From NIOZ-UU13 sp049287505 (GTDB lineage: Bacteria > Planctomycetota > Phycisphaerae > Sedimentisphaerales > Anaerobacaceae): a DNA stretch of 9,509 nucleotides. This document shows positions 1-5,898 of the stretch, piece by piece. Under the pieces are notes generated by a model. It worked only from the letters and a program-made list of their open reading frames with translations. It ran no database searches and was not told the DNA's origin. Every line of letters starts with the position of its first letter. The first letter of the stretch is position 1. The stretch lies in the NCBI GenBank assembly GCA_049287505.1, contig JBAQFY010000080.1, positions 1 to 9,509 on the forward strand. Reading direction: 5' to 3'. The translations under genes were made by a program, and so were the position numbers.

Positions 1-290
1 ATGGGCTCCCGTGGTGGGAAGCTCCCGATAGGTGGATGGCGACGATATTATCGACTGCCTTAACGGCTTTGAGATCGGTGATGCCCTCTAATGTTGCCTG
101 AGTAATGCCGAGAAACAAGCGGTTCAAGGGCAAAATAGGCCAGGCTGCTCGCAATGAGCCGTAATAAACGTGGGTAAGGATGCTCAAGAAGAAAAAGTTT
201 TGAGTAACAGAGAATTTATTTTTTGCCTTCTTGCTCTTTATAGGTGACAAAGCGGAGTTGAAAAGGGATATATAATTTGAGAGATTTTCC

Positions 291-320
291 TTGACGGGAA
301 AGTAGATAATTTTGTATAAG
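291..320 (+). promoter_or_regulatory. Candidate sigma-70-type promoter for the LamG gene
   Basis: TTGACG (291-296) and TATAAG (315-320) are separated by 18 bases in an A/T-rich stretch, which fits a housekeeping promoter with an imperfect -10. Transcription would begin near 327, giving a leader of about 145 bases before the ATG at 472. No operator-like dyad was seen around it. This is a motif match only; A/T-rich sequence yields such matches by chance. Confidence 0.35.
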
Positions 321-458
321 TAAGATTATTGAATCTTGTGTCCGGGCAGAGAGTTATATGAACATTTGGTCTCCCAGCGGGCGCAATCATTGTAGCTTTT
401 TCGAATAGAGGAGGAGTCATTTTGTATTATCAGTCGTTTTTGTTTTCACTCACTTCAT

Positions 459-466
459 AAGGAGGA
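459..466 (+). promoter_or_regulatory. Strong ribosome binding site of the LamG gene
   Basis: AAGGAGGA is nearly the full complement of the 16S rRNA tail and ends 5 bases before the ATG at 472. It fixes the start of the LamG protein, and the signal peptide begins directly at that ATG. Confidence 0.85.
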
Positions 467-471
467 CTATT

Positions 472-2622
472 ATGTGTAGAAAAGTGATTATTTTAGTTTT
501 TTTTGTTCTGTTACCGGGCCTGGTGTTGACAAGCAAAGCTAATGCAGACCTCGTTGGCTTATGGAGGTTCGACGAGACATCCGGCACTATAGCACATGAT
601 GTAAGCGGCAATGGGAACGACGGTACCCTTGTTGGTAATCCACAGTGGGTGGCCGGGAAGATAGGCGGCGCGCTGGAGTTCAACGGCACCGATTCTATGG
701 TCGATATCCCTTATTCGCCGGATATGACCCCATCCGAGGGTACCACTATATCCGCCTGGGTATTTCCCACTGACACTTCCAGAGCCTGCATAGTCGGTCA
801 GTTCGAAGGTTACGGTATGGCTCTTTTCACCGGTCTGCAGCTTAAATCCGTCATCTGGGGAAGTGACTGGGTAATGAGTGACGTCACGATACCCGAAAAT
901 GAATGGTCCCACATAGCTATGACTTGGGACGTTGCAAATGACGAAAGGATGATATTTTTAAACGGCGAACTGGTCGGCACCAGAGGAGACTCTGCGGTAC
1001 CCAATGTTCAGAACAATCTGGGCATCGGCCTTTGGGTAGGATGGCCCGATGCTTGGGGTGACGATTCTTTTATGGGAATCATCGACGATGTTCAGGTTCA
1101 TAACCTCGTGCTGACGGAGGATGAGATTAAGATTATTATGAAAGGTGAAGGATATGCGTATGCCTTGGCCCCACGCCCAGCTAATGGTGCTTTGCATCCC
1201 GATACTTGGATTAACCTAAGCTGGTCGCCGGGAGATTTCGCGGTCTCGCACGATGTATATATCGGCGAAAATTTTGACGATGTCAACGCCGGCTCCGAGA
1301 GCACGTTCCAGAGCAACCAGACCTCGACGTTCTTAGTTGTTGGCTTTCCAGGATTTACTTATCCGGAGGGTCTTGTTCCCGGCACAACTTACTACTGGCG
1401 GATTGATGAGGTCAATGATACCGAGCCGAATAGTCCGTGGAAAGGCGATGTCTGGAGCTTTTCGGTTCCCCCTAAGACCGCATACAATCCCAACCCGGCT
1501 GATGGTGCCGAGCTGGTAGCCCTGGATGTGCAGCTCGGCTGGACGGCAGGTTTCCGTGCAAAATTACACACCGTATATTTCGGTGACAATTTTGACGAAG
1601 TCAACAATGCTGCCGGGGGACTCCCACAGGGAGCTGCAACCTATACTCCCGGCACACTTAAATTGGCTAAGACTTACTACTGGCGGGTCGATGAGTTCGA
1701 TGCCATCAACACGTATAAAGGCAATGTCTGGAGCTTTACTTCTCAGGGTGCAGTAGGGAACCCTGACCCATCCAATGGCGCTATGGATGTAAAGCATACA
1801 CCGACTCTTACCTGGTCGCCAAGTGTCTATGCTGCTTCGCATCAGGTCTATTTCGGCGATGATAAAGATGCCGTGAAAAATGCCGATACAGGTTCACCAG
1901 AGTACAAAGGCACCAGTCCCAAAGGGGATGAGAGCTATGAACCCGGAAAACTTCTGTGGGATGCCATCTACTATTGGCGGATTGATGAGGTCAATAACGC
2001 CAATCCCGATAGTCCATGGAAAGGCCCTCTCTGGAGCTTTACAACCGCCAACTTCCTCGTCGTGGATGATTTTGAGGACTACGACATTGGCAACAACGAG
2101 ATATGGTGGGTATGGAAAGATGGGCTTGGCTATGCCGCGCATGGTAATGAACCGGCCTATCCCGGTAACGGGACCGGCTCAGCCGTGGGCGATGAAAGCA
2201 CTGGTTCTTATTGTGAGGAAACTATCGTTCACGGAGGCAGCCAATCGATGCCTTTATTCTACGACAACAGCGTCTTAAAGTATTCAGAGGTGGAGAAGAC
2301 ACTGACTTATCCGCGTGACTGGACCGAGAATGGTGTCAGCACGCTGACGATTTGGTTCAGGGGCATTCCGGATAACGCTGCTGAGACCTTATATGTTGCT
2401 CTCAATGGCAGTGCGGTGGTCTCTTATGATAATCCAAATGCAGCGCAGATGAGGACCTGGACGAAATGGAATATAGATTTGCAAGCTTTTGCAGACCAGG
2501 GCGTGAACCTTACCAATGTCAATACGATTGCTCTTGGTCTTGGCAACAAGAAGAATCCGCAGGCTGGTGGGTCAGGTACGATGTACTTTGACGATATTCG
2601 GCTGTATCCTCCGGCTCCGTAA
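472..2622 (+). CDS. Secreted LamG / Fn3-like repeat / carbohydrate-binding-like protein
   Basis: 716 residues, apparently an exported binding protein. Residues 1-25 form a signal peptide (R3-K4, then a hydrophobic core, cleavage likely after SKANA-25). Residues 26-224 match the LamG/concanavalin-A-like jellyroll: it opens LVGLWRFDETSG, has DVSGNGNDGTL, and closes with IDDVQVHNLVLTEDEI. Three Fn3-like modules follow at about 234-333, 337-425 and 428-526, each beginning P.P..GA and ending YYWR(I/V)DE...WSF. The C-terminal part, about 527-716, starts VVDDFEDY and ends MYFDDIRLYPPAP; it resembles a beta-sandwich carbohydrate-binding module, with many aromatic and Asp residues. No catalytic domain, PEP-CTERM, dockerin or sorting signal is visible. 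Family knowledge suggests polysaccharide or surface binding; substrate and partner are unknown. It has its own leader and a terminator candidate downstream, so it is likely monocistronic. Confidence is high for gene and domains, low for function. Confidence 0.93.
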   Translation: MCRKVIILVFFVLLPGLVLTSKANADLVGLWRFDETSGTIAHDVSGNGNDGTLVGNPQWVAGKIGGALEFNGTDSMVDIPYSPDMTPSEGTTISAWVFPTDTSRACIVGQFEGYGMALFTGLQLKSVIWGSDWVMSDVTIPENEWSHIAMTWDVANDERMIFLNGELVGTRGDSAVPNVQNNLGIGLWVGWPDAWGDDSFMGIIDDVQVHNLVLTEDEIKIIMKGEGYAYALAPRPANGALHPDTWINLSWSPGDFAVSHDVYIGENFDDVNAGSESTFQSNQTSTFLVVGFPGFTYPEGLVPGTTYYWRIDEVNDTEPNSPWKGDVWSFSVPPKTAYNPNPADGAELVALDVQLGWTAGFRAKLHTVYFGDNFDEVNNAAGGLPQGAATYTPGTLKLAKTYYWRVDEFDAINTYKGNVWSFTSQGAVGNPDPSNGAMDVKHTPTLTWSPSVYAASHQVYFGDDKDAVKNADTGSPEYKGTSPKGDESYEPGKLLWDAIYYWRIDEVNNANPDSPWKGPLWSFTTANFLVVDDFEDYDIGNNEIWWVWKDGLGYAAHGNEPAYPGNGTGSAVGDESTGSYCEETIVHGGSQSMPLFYDNSVLKYSEVEKTLTYPRDWTENGVSTLTIWFRGIPDNAAETLYVALNGSAVVSYDNPNAAQMRTWTKWNIDLQAFADQGVNLTNVNTIALGLGNKKNPQAGGSGTMYFDDIRLYPPAP
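1171..2049 (+). repeat. Three tandem Fn3-like modules encoded in the LamG gene
   Basis: Three units of about 90-100 codons share the order P.P..GA, a tryptophan strand, VYFG/VYIG, D.(F/K)D.V, and a closing YYWR(I/V)DE...W(K)G..WSF. The similarity extends to DNA: a 21-base stretch within the YYWRIDEVN segment is identical at 1396-1416 and 1975-1995, and all three units end in TGGAGCTTT. The second unit is the most diverged (DEFDAINTYKGN). This points to duplication of one ancestral module, with units 1 and 3 more alike than either is to unit 2. Confidence 0.8.
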
Positions 2623-2637
2623 ACTGGGATTTAGCTG

Positions 2638-2712
2638 GCCCCCATTGCTTCTTGCCCGCCGCCCCGACTCGTGTCGAAAGACGCGGGGGCAGGCGAAGCA
2701 AGATATGGGGGC
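2638..2712. repeat. Large imperfect palindrome, possible structured RNA
   Basis: GCCCCCAT (2638-2645) pairs perfectly with ATGGGGGC (2705-2712), and TGCTTC (2646-2651) with GAAGCA (2695-2700) after a four-base bulge. A GC-rich inner part (about 2654-2666 against 2684-2694) pairs imperfectly. The tip is CGTGTC-GAAA-GACGCG (2670-2685), a six-pair stem with one G-U and a GAAA loop of GNRA type. Such a fold could be an RNA element in the 3' end of the LamG transcript or a copy of a dispersed palindromic repeat. The fold was judged by eye. Confidence 0.5.
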
Positions 2713-2723
2713 ACGGTTGACCC

Positions 2724-2756
2724 CGTTAGATAACGTCGTATTTTTCATATCTAACG
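2724..2756. repeat. Inverted repeat CGTTAGATA / TATCTAACG
   Basis: A perfect 9-bp inverted repeat (2724-2732 and 2748-2756) encloses 15 bases that include TATTTTT. It lies between the larger palindrome and the terminator candidate. It is not a classic terminator, because no T tract follows the right arm. It may be a protein site or another stem in the same RNA. Confidence 0.45.
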
Positions 2757-2784
2757 AGGTTGATAAAGCAGATTCACGTTAATT

Positions 2785-2830
2785 CAGGGCTTATACCGAT
2801 TGATTTGGTATAAGCCCTGCTTGTATTTCG
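2785..2830 (+). terminator. Probable rho-independent terminator after the LamG gene
   Basis: A perfect 13-bp stem, CAGGGCTTATACC (2785-2797) with GGTATAAGCCCTG (2807-2819), closes a 9-base loop and is followed by the T-rich CTTGTATTTCG. The T tract is interrupted, so termination may be partial. It lies about 160 bases after the LamG stop and ahead of the sigma promoter candidate, where a boundary between transcription units is expected. Confidence 0.6.
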
Positions 2831-2920
2831 TATCTTGTATATTGGTTGAGATACGCTTGCCTGGCTGGGCGCCGCGGCGACTGCGAGCTATGTGAAATTT
2901 ACCCTCCTGATTAAATTAAA

Positions 2921-2949
2921 TTGACCTGACAAAGCGAATCTGCGATTAT
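2921..2949 (+). promoter_or_regulatory. Candidate promoter for the sigma/anti-sigma operon
   Basis: TTGACC (2921-2926) and GATTAT (2944-2949) are spaced by 17 bases, with TGC directly before the -10 as in extended -10 promoters. Transcription would start near 2956, about 80 bases before the sigma start codon. It looks like a housekeeping promoter. No separate autoregulatory ECF promoter could be identified without knowing this sigma factor's consensus. Confidence 0.4.
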
Positions 2950-3025
2950 ATCCTGCGGTTTAGCCTCACCTTTGCTGTATTTTTGTCTAAAAAGAGGAAC
3001 TTTTTGAGGCAATATTGGTCTAATT

Positions 3026-3030
3026 GAGGG
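3026..3030 (+). promoter_or_regulatory. Ribosome binding site deciding the sigma-factor start
   Basis: GAGGG ends 8 bases before the GTG at 3039, an ideal distance. The alternative TTG at 3024 (five codons longer) has only a GAGG at 3006-3009, 14 bases away, and is a rarer start codon. The GTG at 3048 would be 17 bases from GAGGG. The GTG at 3039 is therefore preferred. Confidence 0.6.
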
Positions 3031-3038
3031 TAAAACCG

Positions 3039-3650
3039 GTGACGGAAGTGGCAAATATCAACATTGACGATGCTGTATTGGTCAGACGGTGCTGGCAGGG
3101 CGATTCTGCAGCAATGGAGCAGCTTATTCTTAAGTATCAGAATCGCATATACAACGTGGTATTAAAAATATGTGCAGACCCCGATGATGCCGCGGAACTC
3201 ACACAGGAAACATTTGTCAAAGTAATAGAGAACATAGATAGCTTCCAGGGCAGAAGCGGTTTTTATACCTGGGTGTTCAGAATAGCCATTAATCTGACCT
3301 TGAATTACTGCCAGAGGAACGCCAGACTTGGGTTTAGCTCGCTGGATTCGAGTGCGCCAAATGCGGAATACAATAGCCAATCAAACCGTGTGTTGAAGGA
3401 GTTTTTGAGCGATGATAGCTCACCCGACCCTGCGGCAGTTGCTCAGAACAAAGAGTTGTGCGAGGTAGCAGTTCAATCTTTGATGAAATTGGATGATGCA
3501 CAAAGAGCCGTTGTTGTGTTGCGGGATATTGAGGGTATGAGTTATGCTCAAATTGCAAATATGTTGGATATCGAGTTAGGTACAGTCAGAAGCAGATTGA
3601 GTCGGGCCAGAAGCAAGCTAAGACAGATTTTGGAGGCCATTTTGCGATGA
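3039..3650 (+). CDS. ECF-family RNA polymerase sigma factor (RpoE/SigW-like)
   Basis: 203 residues from the GTG start. It would direct RNA polymerase to a small stress or envelope regulon. Region 2 spans about residues 24-92: a core-binding helix (EQLILKYQNRIYNVV), DDAAELTQETFVK, and FYTWVFRIAINLTLNYCQR, the helix pair that melts and reads the -10. A variable linker of about 50 residues follows (SSLDSSAP...DDSSPDP). Region 4 is at about 142-197, with LDDAQRAVVVLRDIEGMSY and the helix-turn-helix AQIANMLDIELGTVRSRLSRAR that reads the -35. Length and order are normal for ECF factors and no sigma-70 region 1 or 3 is present. The stop overlaps the next start as ATGA, implying translational coupling with the anti-sigma gene. 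A TTG at 3024 is a possible earlier start. Confidence 0.95.
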   Translation: MTEVANINIDDAVLVRRCWQGDSAAMEQLILKYQNRIYNVVLKICADPDDAAELTQETFVKVIENIDSFQGRSGFYTWVFRIAINLTLNYCQRNARLGFSSLDSSAPNAEYNSQSNRVLKEFLSDDSSPDPAAVAQNKELCEVAVQSLMKLDDAQRAVVVLRDIEGMSYAQIANMLDIELGTVRSRLSRARSKLRQILEAILR

Positions 3651-4645
3651 AAGAAATTCCAAATATAGACGAGTTGCTCAATAGCTTCATTGATGGAGAG
3701 CTGCCGGCCAGGCAGCATACCGAGATTCTACGGCTGGTAAATCACGATGAGAAAATAGCACAACGACTTCAGCAACTGCAAAAATGTAAGATGTTATTGA
3801 GTTCTTTGCCTGTTGCCGAGGCGCCGCCCCAAATATTTGAGAATGTAAAAGCTTCACTGGCCAGGAAATCGCTGCTCGATGAGTCCGCCTGTGGCGGATT
3901 GGTTTTTGCCGAGCAGGCCGGAGCAAGACATTTGCTGGGCCGCAGAGTCCTGGCTGCCGCTGCTATGCTCGGCCTGGTTGCCATTTTGACAGCGGTAGTT
4001 TACACCATTGTGGCTCCGGAAACTGTCACGCAGGGACCGGTTGCTGTTGAGCGCCGAGAGCTGCCCCCGACAGTTGACGTGGTAAAGCCTGTACCAACAA
4101 TGGCTGCGGTGCCATTTAGCGGTAGGCTTGAATTGCGAACAAGTTACCTGCCTGCCGTTGTGGCATTTATTAACAGGGCGATTGAAGATAATATCCCTTC
4201 AGATGAATGGATTGCATCAGACCAAAGCAATGTCAAAGAACCACACGCTCTTATTTGCAGCAGAAAAAGCTTTAATTTACTGTTGGCTGAGCTGGGCAAT
4301 ATTTGGAACAAGCTGGATTCGGCTACTTTATTGGTTGACACTGAAGTGTTTGGCGAACGGGTTGTGGTTGATGCGGTTACCACTCAGCAGATTGCAGGGA
4401 TTGTCAACCAGGACGATTCCAAAAGACGTGTCGAGGTGGCGAAGGATTTTGCCGTCTTGAACAATATGGCCGAGCATTTACCCGGCAGAGAGATTTTAGC
4501 CGCTATCGATGATACTACGGTTGGTTTGATAACCCCACCAAAGCCGGTCTTGACCTCGAATCAGAAAACAGTTAAAAAATCATCGACCAGGACCGAAGAA
4601 AACAAAAACGTACATCTGATAATTAGTGTCAGGGGCGGCAAATAA
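3647..4645 (+). CDS. Membrane-anchored anti-sigma factor, partner of the ECF sigma
   Basis: 332 residues. The ATG overlaps the sigma stop (ATGA), and GGAGG at 3632-3636 lies inside the sigma gene. Residues 1-70 (IDELLNSFIDGELPARQ..., LVNHDEKIAQRLQQL) have the look of an anti-sigma domain: an acidic FIDGEL helix, then an amphipathic helix. The zinc motif HxxxCxxC of ZAS proteins is absent, only C47 being nearby. One transmembrane helix lies at about 101-122 (LAAAAMLGLVAILTAVVYTIV), so the N-terminus should be cytoplasmic and residues 123-332 extracytoplasmic. That outer part contains a folded-looking segment (LELRTSYLPAVVAFINRAIE, FNLLLAELGNIWNKLDSATLL) and a polar Lys/Thr/Ser-rich tail. It matches no family I can name. 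A short palindrome (3884-3898) encodes part of the segment before the membrane helix. Role as sigma inhibitor is inferred from context and topology. Confidence 0.82.
   Translation: MKEIPNIDELLNSFIDGELPARQHTEILRLVNHDEKIAQRLQQLQKCKMLLSSLPVAEAPPQIFENVKASLARKSLLDESACGGLVFAEQAGARHLLGRRVLAAAAMLGLVAILTAVVYTIVAPETVTQGPVAVERRELPPTVDVVKPVPTMAAVPFSGRLELRTSYLPAVVAFINRAIEDNIPSDEWIASDQSNVKEPHALICSRKSFNLLLAELGNIWNKLDSATLLVDTEVFGERVVVDAVTTQQIAGIVNQDDSKRRVEVAKDFAVLNNMAEHLPGREILAAIDDTTVGLITPPKPVLTSNQKTVKKSSTRTEENKNVHLIISVRGGK
3884..3898. repeat. Short GC-rich palindrome inside the anti-sigma gene
   Basis: TCCGCC and GGCGGA enclose TGT, in frame, encoding the S-A-C-G-G stretch (residues 80-84) between the cytoplasmic domain and the membrane helix. 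GC-rich palindromes of this kind are often dispersed in genomes of this type, so it may be an inserted repeat tolerated in a flexible linker. The identification as a repeat is inferred from one copy. Confidence 0.35.
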
Positions 4646-4682
4646 GGGACTGCTGATTTTTACACTTCCATTTAACCCTCGT

Positions 4683-4715
4683 GCTACGTAGCGTAGCTAC
4701 TACGCAAAGTAGTAG
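4683..4715. repeat. Palindromic GTAG/CTAC-rich element between genes
   Basis: GCTACGTAGC (4683-4692) is fully self-complementary. It is followed by CTACTAC-GCAAA-GTAGTAG (4697-4715), a perfect 7-bp stem with a 5-base loop, then GGGG. The arms can also pair in other registers, as in repeats that grow by slippage. It sits in the 96-base gap between the anti-sigma and hydrolase genes. No T tract follows, so it is not a standard terminator, and the hydrolase may still be read from the upstream operon. Confidence 0.55.
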
Positions 4716-4741
4716 GGGCCGACAACAAGAGAATAAAAGGA

Positions 4742-5281
4742 ATGCTTGATATACAAAACTGCTGTCTGGTGGTTGTTGACGTCCAGGGTGAGCTCGCCCA
4801 GTTGATGCATGGCAAACAAGCTTTATTCGAGAATATCCAGGTACTTATCCAAGCTTCCAAAATCCTCAATATTCCAATCCTGTGGTGCCAACAGTGCCCG
4901 GATGCTCTTGGGCCGACAGTATCTGAAATATCACAACTCTTGACGGATAATGAGCCGATAAACAAGTCGGCTTTTAGCTGCTGCGGCAGCGAGCAATTCA
5001 ACATCAGGTTAAATGAATTAGCTCGGCAGCAGATACTGTTGTGTGGCATAGAAACCCATGTCTGCATTTATCAAACAGCAGTTGATTTGCTCCGGAAGGG
5101 CTTCAATGTGGATGTAATTGCAGATGCAGTCTCTTCGAGAGCTTTGGAGAATAAGCAGATTGCGATAGACAGGATGGCTGCTGAAGGGGCGAATATCAGT
5201 TGCACTGAGATGGCCTTATTTGAGCTGCTCAGGACCGCCGAACACCCCCAATTCAAGAAAATCGCCAAACTTATTAAGTAA
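4742..5281 (+). CDS. Isochorismatase-fold cysteine hydrolase (YcaC/ISOC type)
   Basis: 179 residues, close to the usual size for this cytosolic family. The first strand LVVVDVQGELAQLM supplies catalytic Asp13. EPINKSAFSCC supplies Lys75. GIETHVCIYQTAVDLL supplies nucleophile Cys108 in the family's GIETHVC context. Other family signatures are GPTVSEI, VIADAVSSR and TEMALFELLR, the last typical of the YcaC/ISOC1-2 branch instead of EntB-type isochorismatases. The triad is complete, so an active amide or ester-type hydrolase is expected; the natural substrate is not known for most of this branch. The ATG was chosen because the family fold begins within a few residues. Its Shine-Dalgarno is poor: AAAGGA touches the ATG. 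No own promoter or clear terminator was found; readthrough from the sigma operon is possible. Confidence 0.93.
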   Translation: MLDIQNCCLVVVDVQGELAQLMHGKQALFENIQVLIQASKILNIPILWCQQCPDALGPTVSEISQLLTDNEPINKSAFSCCGSEQFNIRLNELARQQILLCGIETHVCIYQTAVDLLRKGFNVDVIADAVSSRALENKQIAIDRMAAEGANISCTEMALFELLRTAEHPQFKKIAKLIK

Positions 5282-5440
5282 TCTCGGCTTTCCTTTTTAA
5301 TATCATCCCTATTTTTTTGTACATTTTTGCCGGTCAGAAGCAGGAAAATAAAAAAAATTGCAAATTTTTATATTTTTCCCTTGACAGATTCGACATCTGT
5401 CGAATATACTCTAAAGATATAGAATATGGAGGTATAAGAT
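5282..5440. other. Leader region of the blaI-like operon
   Basis: The region contains no gene. Bases 5345-5377 are almost pure A then T runs flanked by GGAAAA (5343-5348) and TTTTCC (5374-5379). This could form a weak A/T-rich hairpin, or act as an UP element directly before the -35 at 5381. It also separates the hydrolase from the regulator operon, although no strong terminator is visible. Confidence 0.5.
5381..5410 (+). promoter_or_regulatory. Promoter with embedded BlaI-type operator
   Basis: A consensus -35, TTGACA (5381-5386), and a good -10, TATACT (5405-5410), are separated by 18 bases. A perfect palindrome, ATTCGACA-TC-TGTCGAAT (5388-5405), fills the spacer and touches the -10. BlaI/MecI repressors bind dyads with an ACA-nn-TGT core, which is present (5393-5400). 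A second, overlapping inverted repeat, GACAGAT-TCGAC-ATCTGTC (5383-5401), covers the -35. A repressor dimer here would block polymerase, so the blaI-like gene and the M56 gene are probably autoregulated. The ribosome binding site GGAGG (5428-5432) is 8 bases from the ATG at 5441. Confidence 0.8.
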
Positions 5441-5866
5441 ATGCCGAAGTCAAGAAAAGTCAAGAGGCTCAGCCGGGAAAAGCCGGCTGTGGAACTAACC
5501 GAAGCCGAATGGGAAATAATGAAGGTGGTCTGGGAAAAGCAGCCCTGTGCAGCCGGAACCGTCCAGGAAGCGCTGGCTAAAAGCAGGGACCGGGCCTACA
5601 GCACAGTAAAAACCATAATGGACAGGATGACGGAGAAAGGGTTTCTTCAAATCGAAAAAATCCGCAACCTTCAGCTTTTCCGTTCCTGCATAAGTGAAGT
5701 TGACGCCAAACGAGGGGAATTCCGCAAGATGCTCAAGCGTGCTTTTGACGGGGCATTGACGCCTATGATGCAGTTTTTGATTGAGCACGAGGGCCTTTCA
5801 AAAGAGCAAGCATCTCAGCTTCGCAAACTTGTAAACAAGGCTGAAAACAGAAAAGACCGACCGTAA
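5441..5866 (+). CDS. BlaI/MecI/CopY-family transcriptional repressor
   Basis: 141 residues; typical BlaI is about 125, and the excess is a basic N-terminal tail (PKSRKVKRLSREK). The winged helix spans about residues 17-82: LTEAEWEIMKVVWEKQP, then TVQEALAK, then the recognition helix in YSTVKTIMDRMTEKGFL, then a wing. The C-terminal half (about 86-135) should form the dimerisation helices. Such proteins bind ACA-nn-TGT dyads as dimers and are inactivated by proteolysis when the M56 partner senses its signal. The operator within its own promoter and the M56 gene 32 bases downstream fit this scheme. Whether it controls beta-lactam resistance is doubtful, since no beta-lactamase gene is in the window and the partner lacks a recognisable penicillin-binding domain. 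The BlaI name describes the family, not the target. Confidence 0.93.
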   Translation: MPKSRKVKRLSREKPAVELTEAEWEIMKVVWEKQPCAAGTVQEALAKSRDRAYSTVKTIMDRMTEKGFLQIEKIRNLQLFRSCISEVDAKRGEFRKMLKRAFDGALTPMMQFLIEHEGLSKEQASQLRKLVNKAENRKDRP

Positions 5867-5898
5867 ATACATCAACAAAATTCTGGGAGGCCAAAGAA

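Larger units (their letters stand above)
1..471. other. Left-edge region without a convincing gene
   Basis: No gene can be supported here. Bases 1 to about 180 are richer in G+C than bases 181-450, which look like ordinary A/T-rich leader. On the minus strand a frame stays open from 325 to the left edge (about 108 codons, reading ...DLKAVKAVDN... near the edge). It has no ATG and no recognisable family, so it is at best a decayed or partial gene. On the + strand a short frame ends at the TGA at 99-101, and a GTG at 32 begins VDGDDIIDCLNGFEIGDAL, which recalls a calcium-loop or dockerin tail, but a TAG stands directly before that GTG in frame. The last 180 bases probably form the promoter and leader of the LamG gene. 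Confidence 0.5.
2623..3038. other. Intergenic region with a series of inverted repeats
   Basis: No protein gene is supported in these 416 bases. The first 260 bases hold several stem-loops: an imperfect hairpin at 2638-2712, a 9-bp stem at 2724-2756, a 13-bp stem at 2785-2819, a 7-bp stem at 2829-2855, and the self-complementary CGCCGCGGCG at 2870-2879. After these come a promoter candidate (2921-2949) and the leader of the sigma gene. In that leader AAAAAG (2989-2994) and CTTTTT (3000-3005) can pair around AGGAA, and GTCTAA occurs twice (2985-2990, 3018-3023). Confidence 0.7.

Noticed and set aside
559..912. Minus-strand 117-codon open frame inside the LamG gene
   Set aside because: It lies opposite a clearly coding frame with signal peptide and LamG motifs, and its own sequence shows no domain.
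1880..2278. + strand 132-codon open frame in another frame of the LamG gene
   Set aside because: It is out of frame with the Fn3-like module and its translation shows no domain. It is a shadow of the repeats.
2516..2782. + strand open frame running past the LamG stop
   Set aside because: It begins inside the LamG C-terminal domain, crosses the GC-rich hairpin, and has no ribosome binding site or recognisable content.
2623..2900. CRISPR array or tRNA in the stem-loop-rich gap
   Set aside because: The stems differ from each other, there are no regular direct repeats with spacers, and no cloverleaf with a TΨC-like arm could be drawn.
3024..3026. TTG as start of the sigma factor
   Set aside because: The GTG at 3039 has GAGGG at an ideal 8-base spacing, while the TTG has only a distant GAGG. 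The earlier start is still possible.
4683..4715. Rho-independent terminator after the anti-sigma gene
   Set aside because: The hairpins are followed by GGGGCC and not by a T tract.
5317..5580. + strand 87-codon open frame overlapping the blaI promoter
   Set aside because: It crosses the promoter and operator and then runs out of frame through the repressor gene. Its translation shows no domain.
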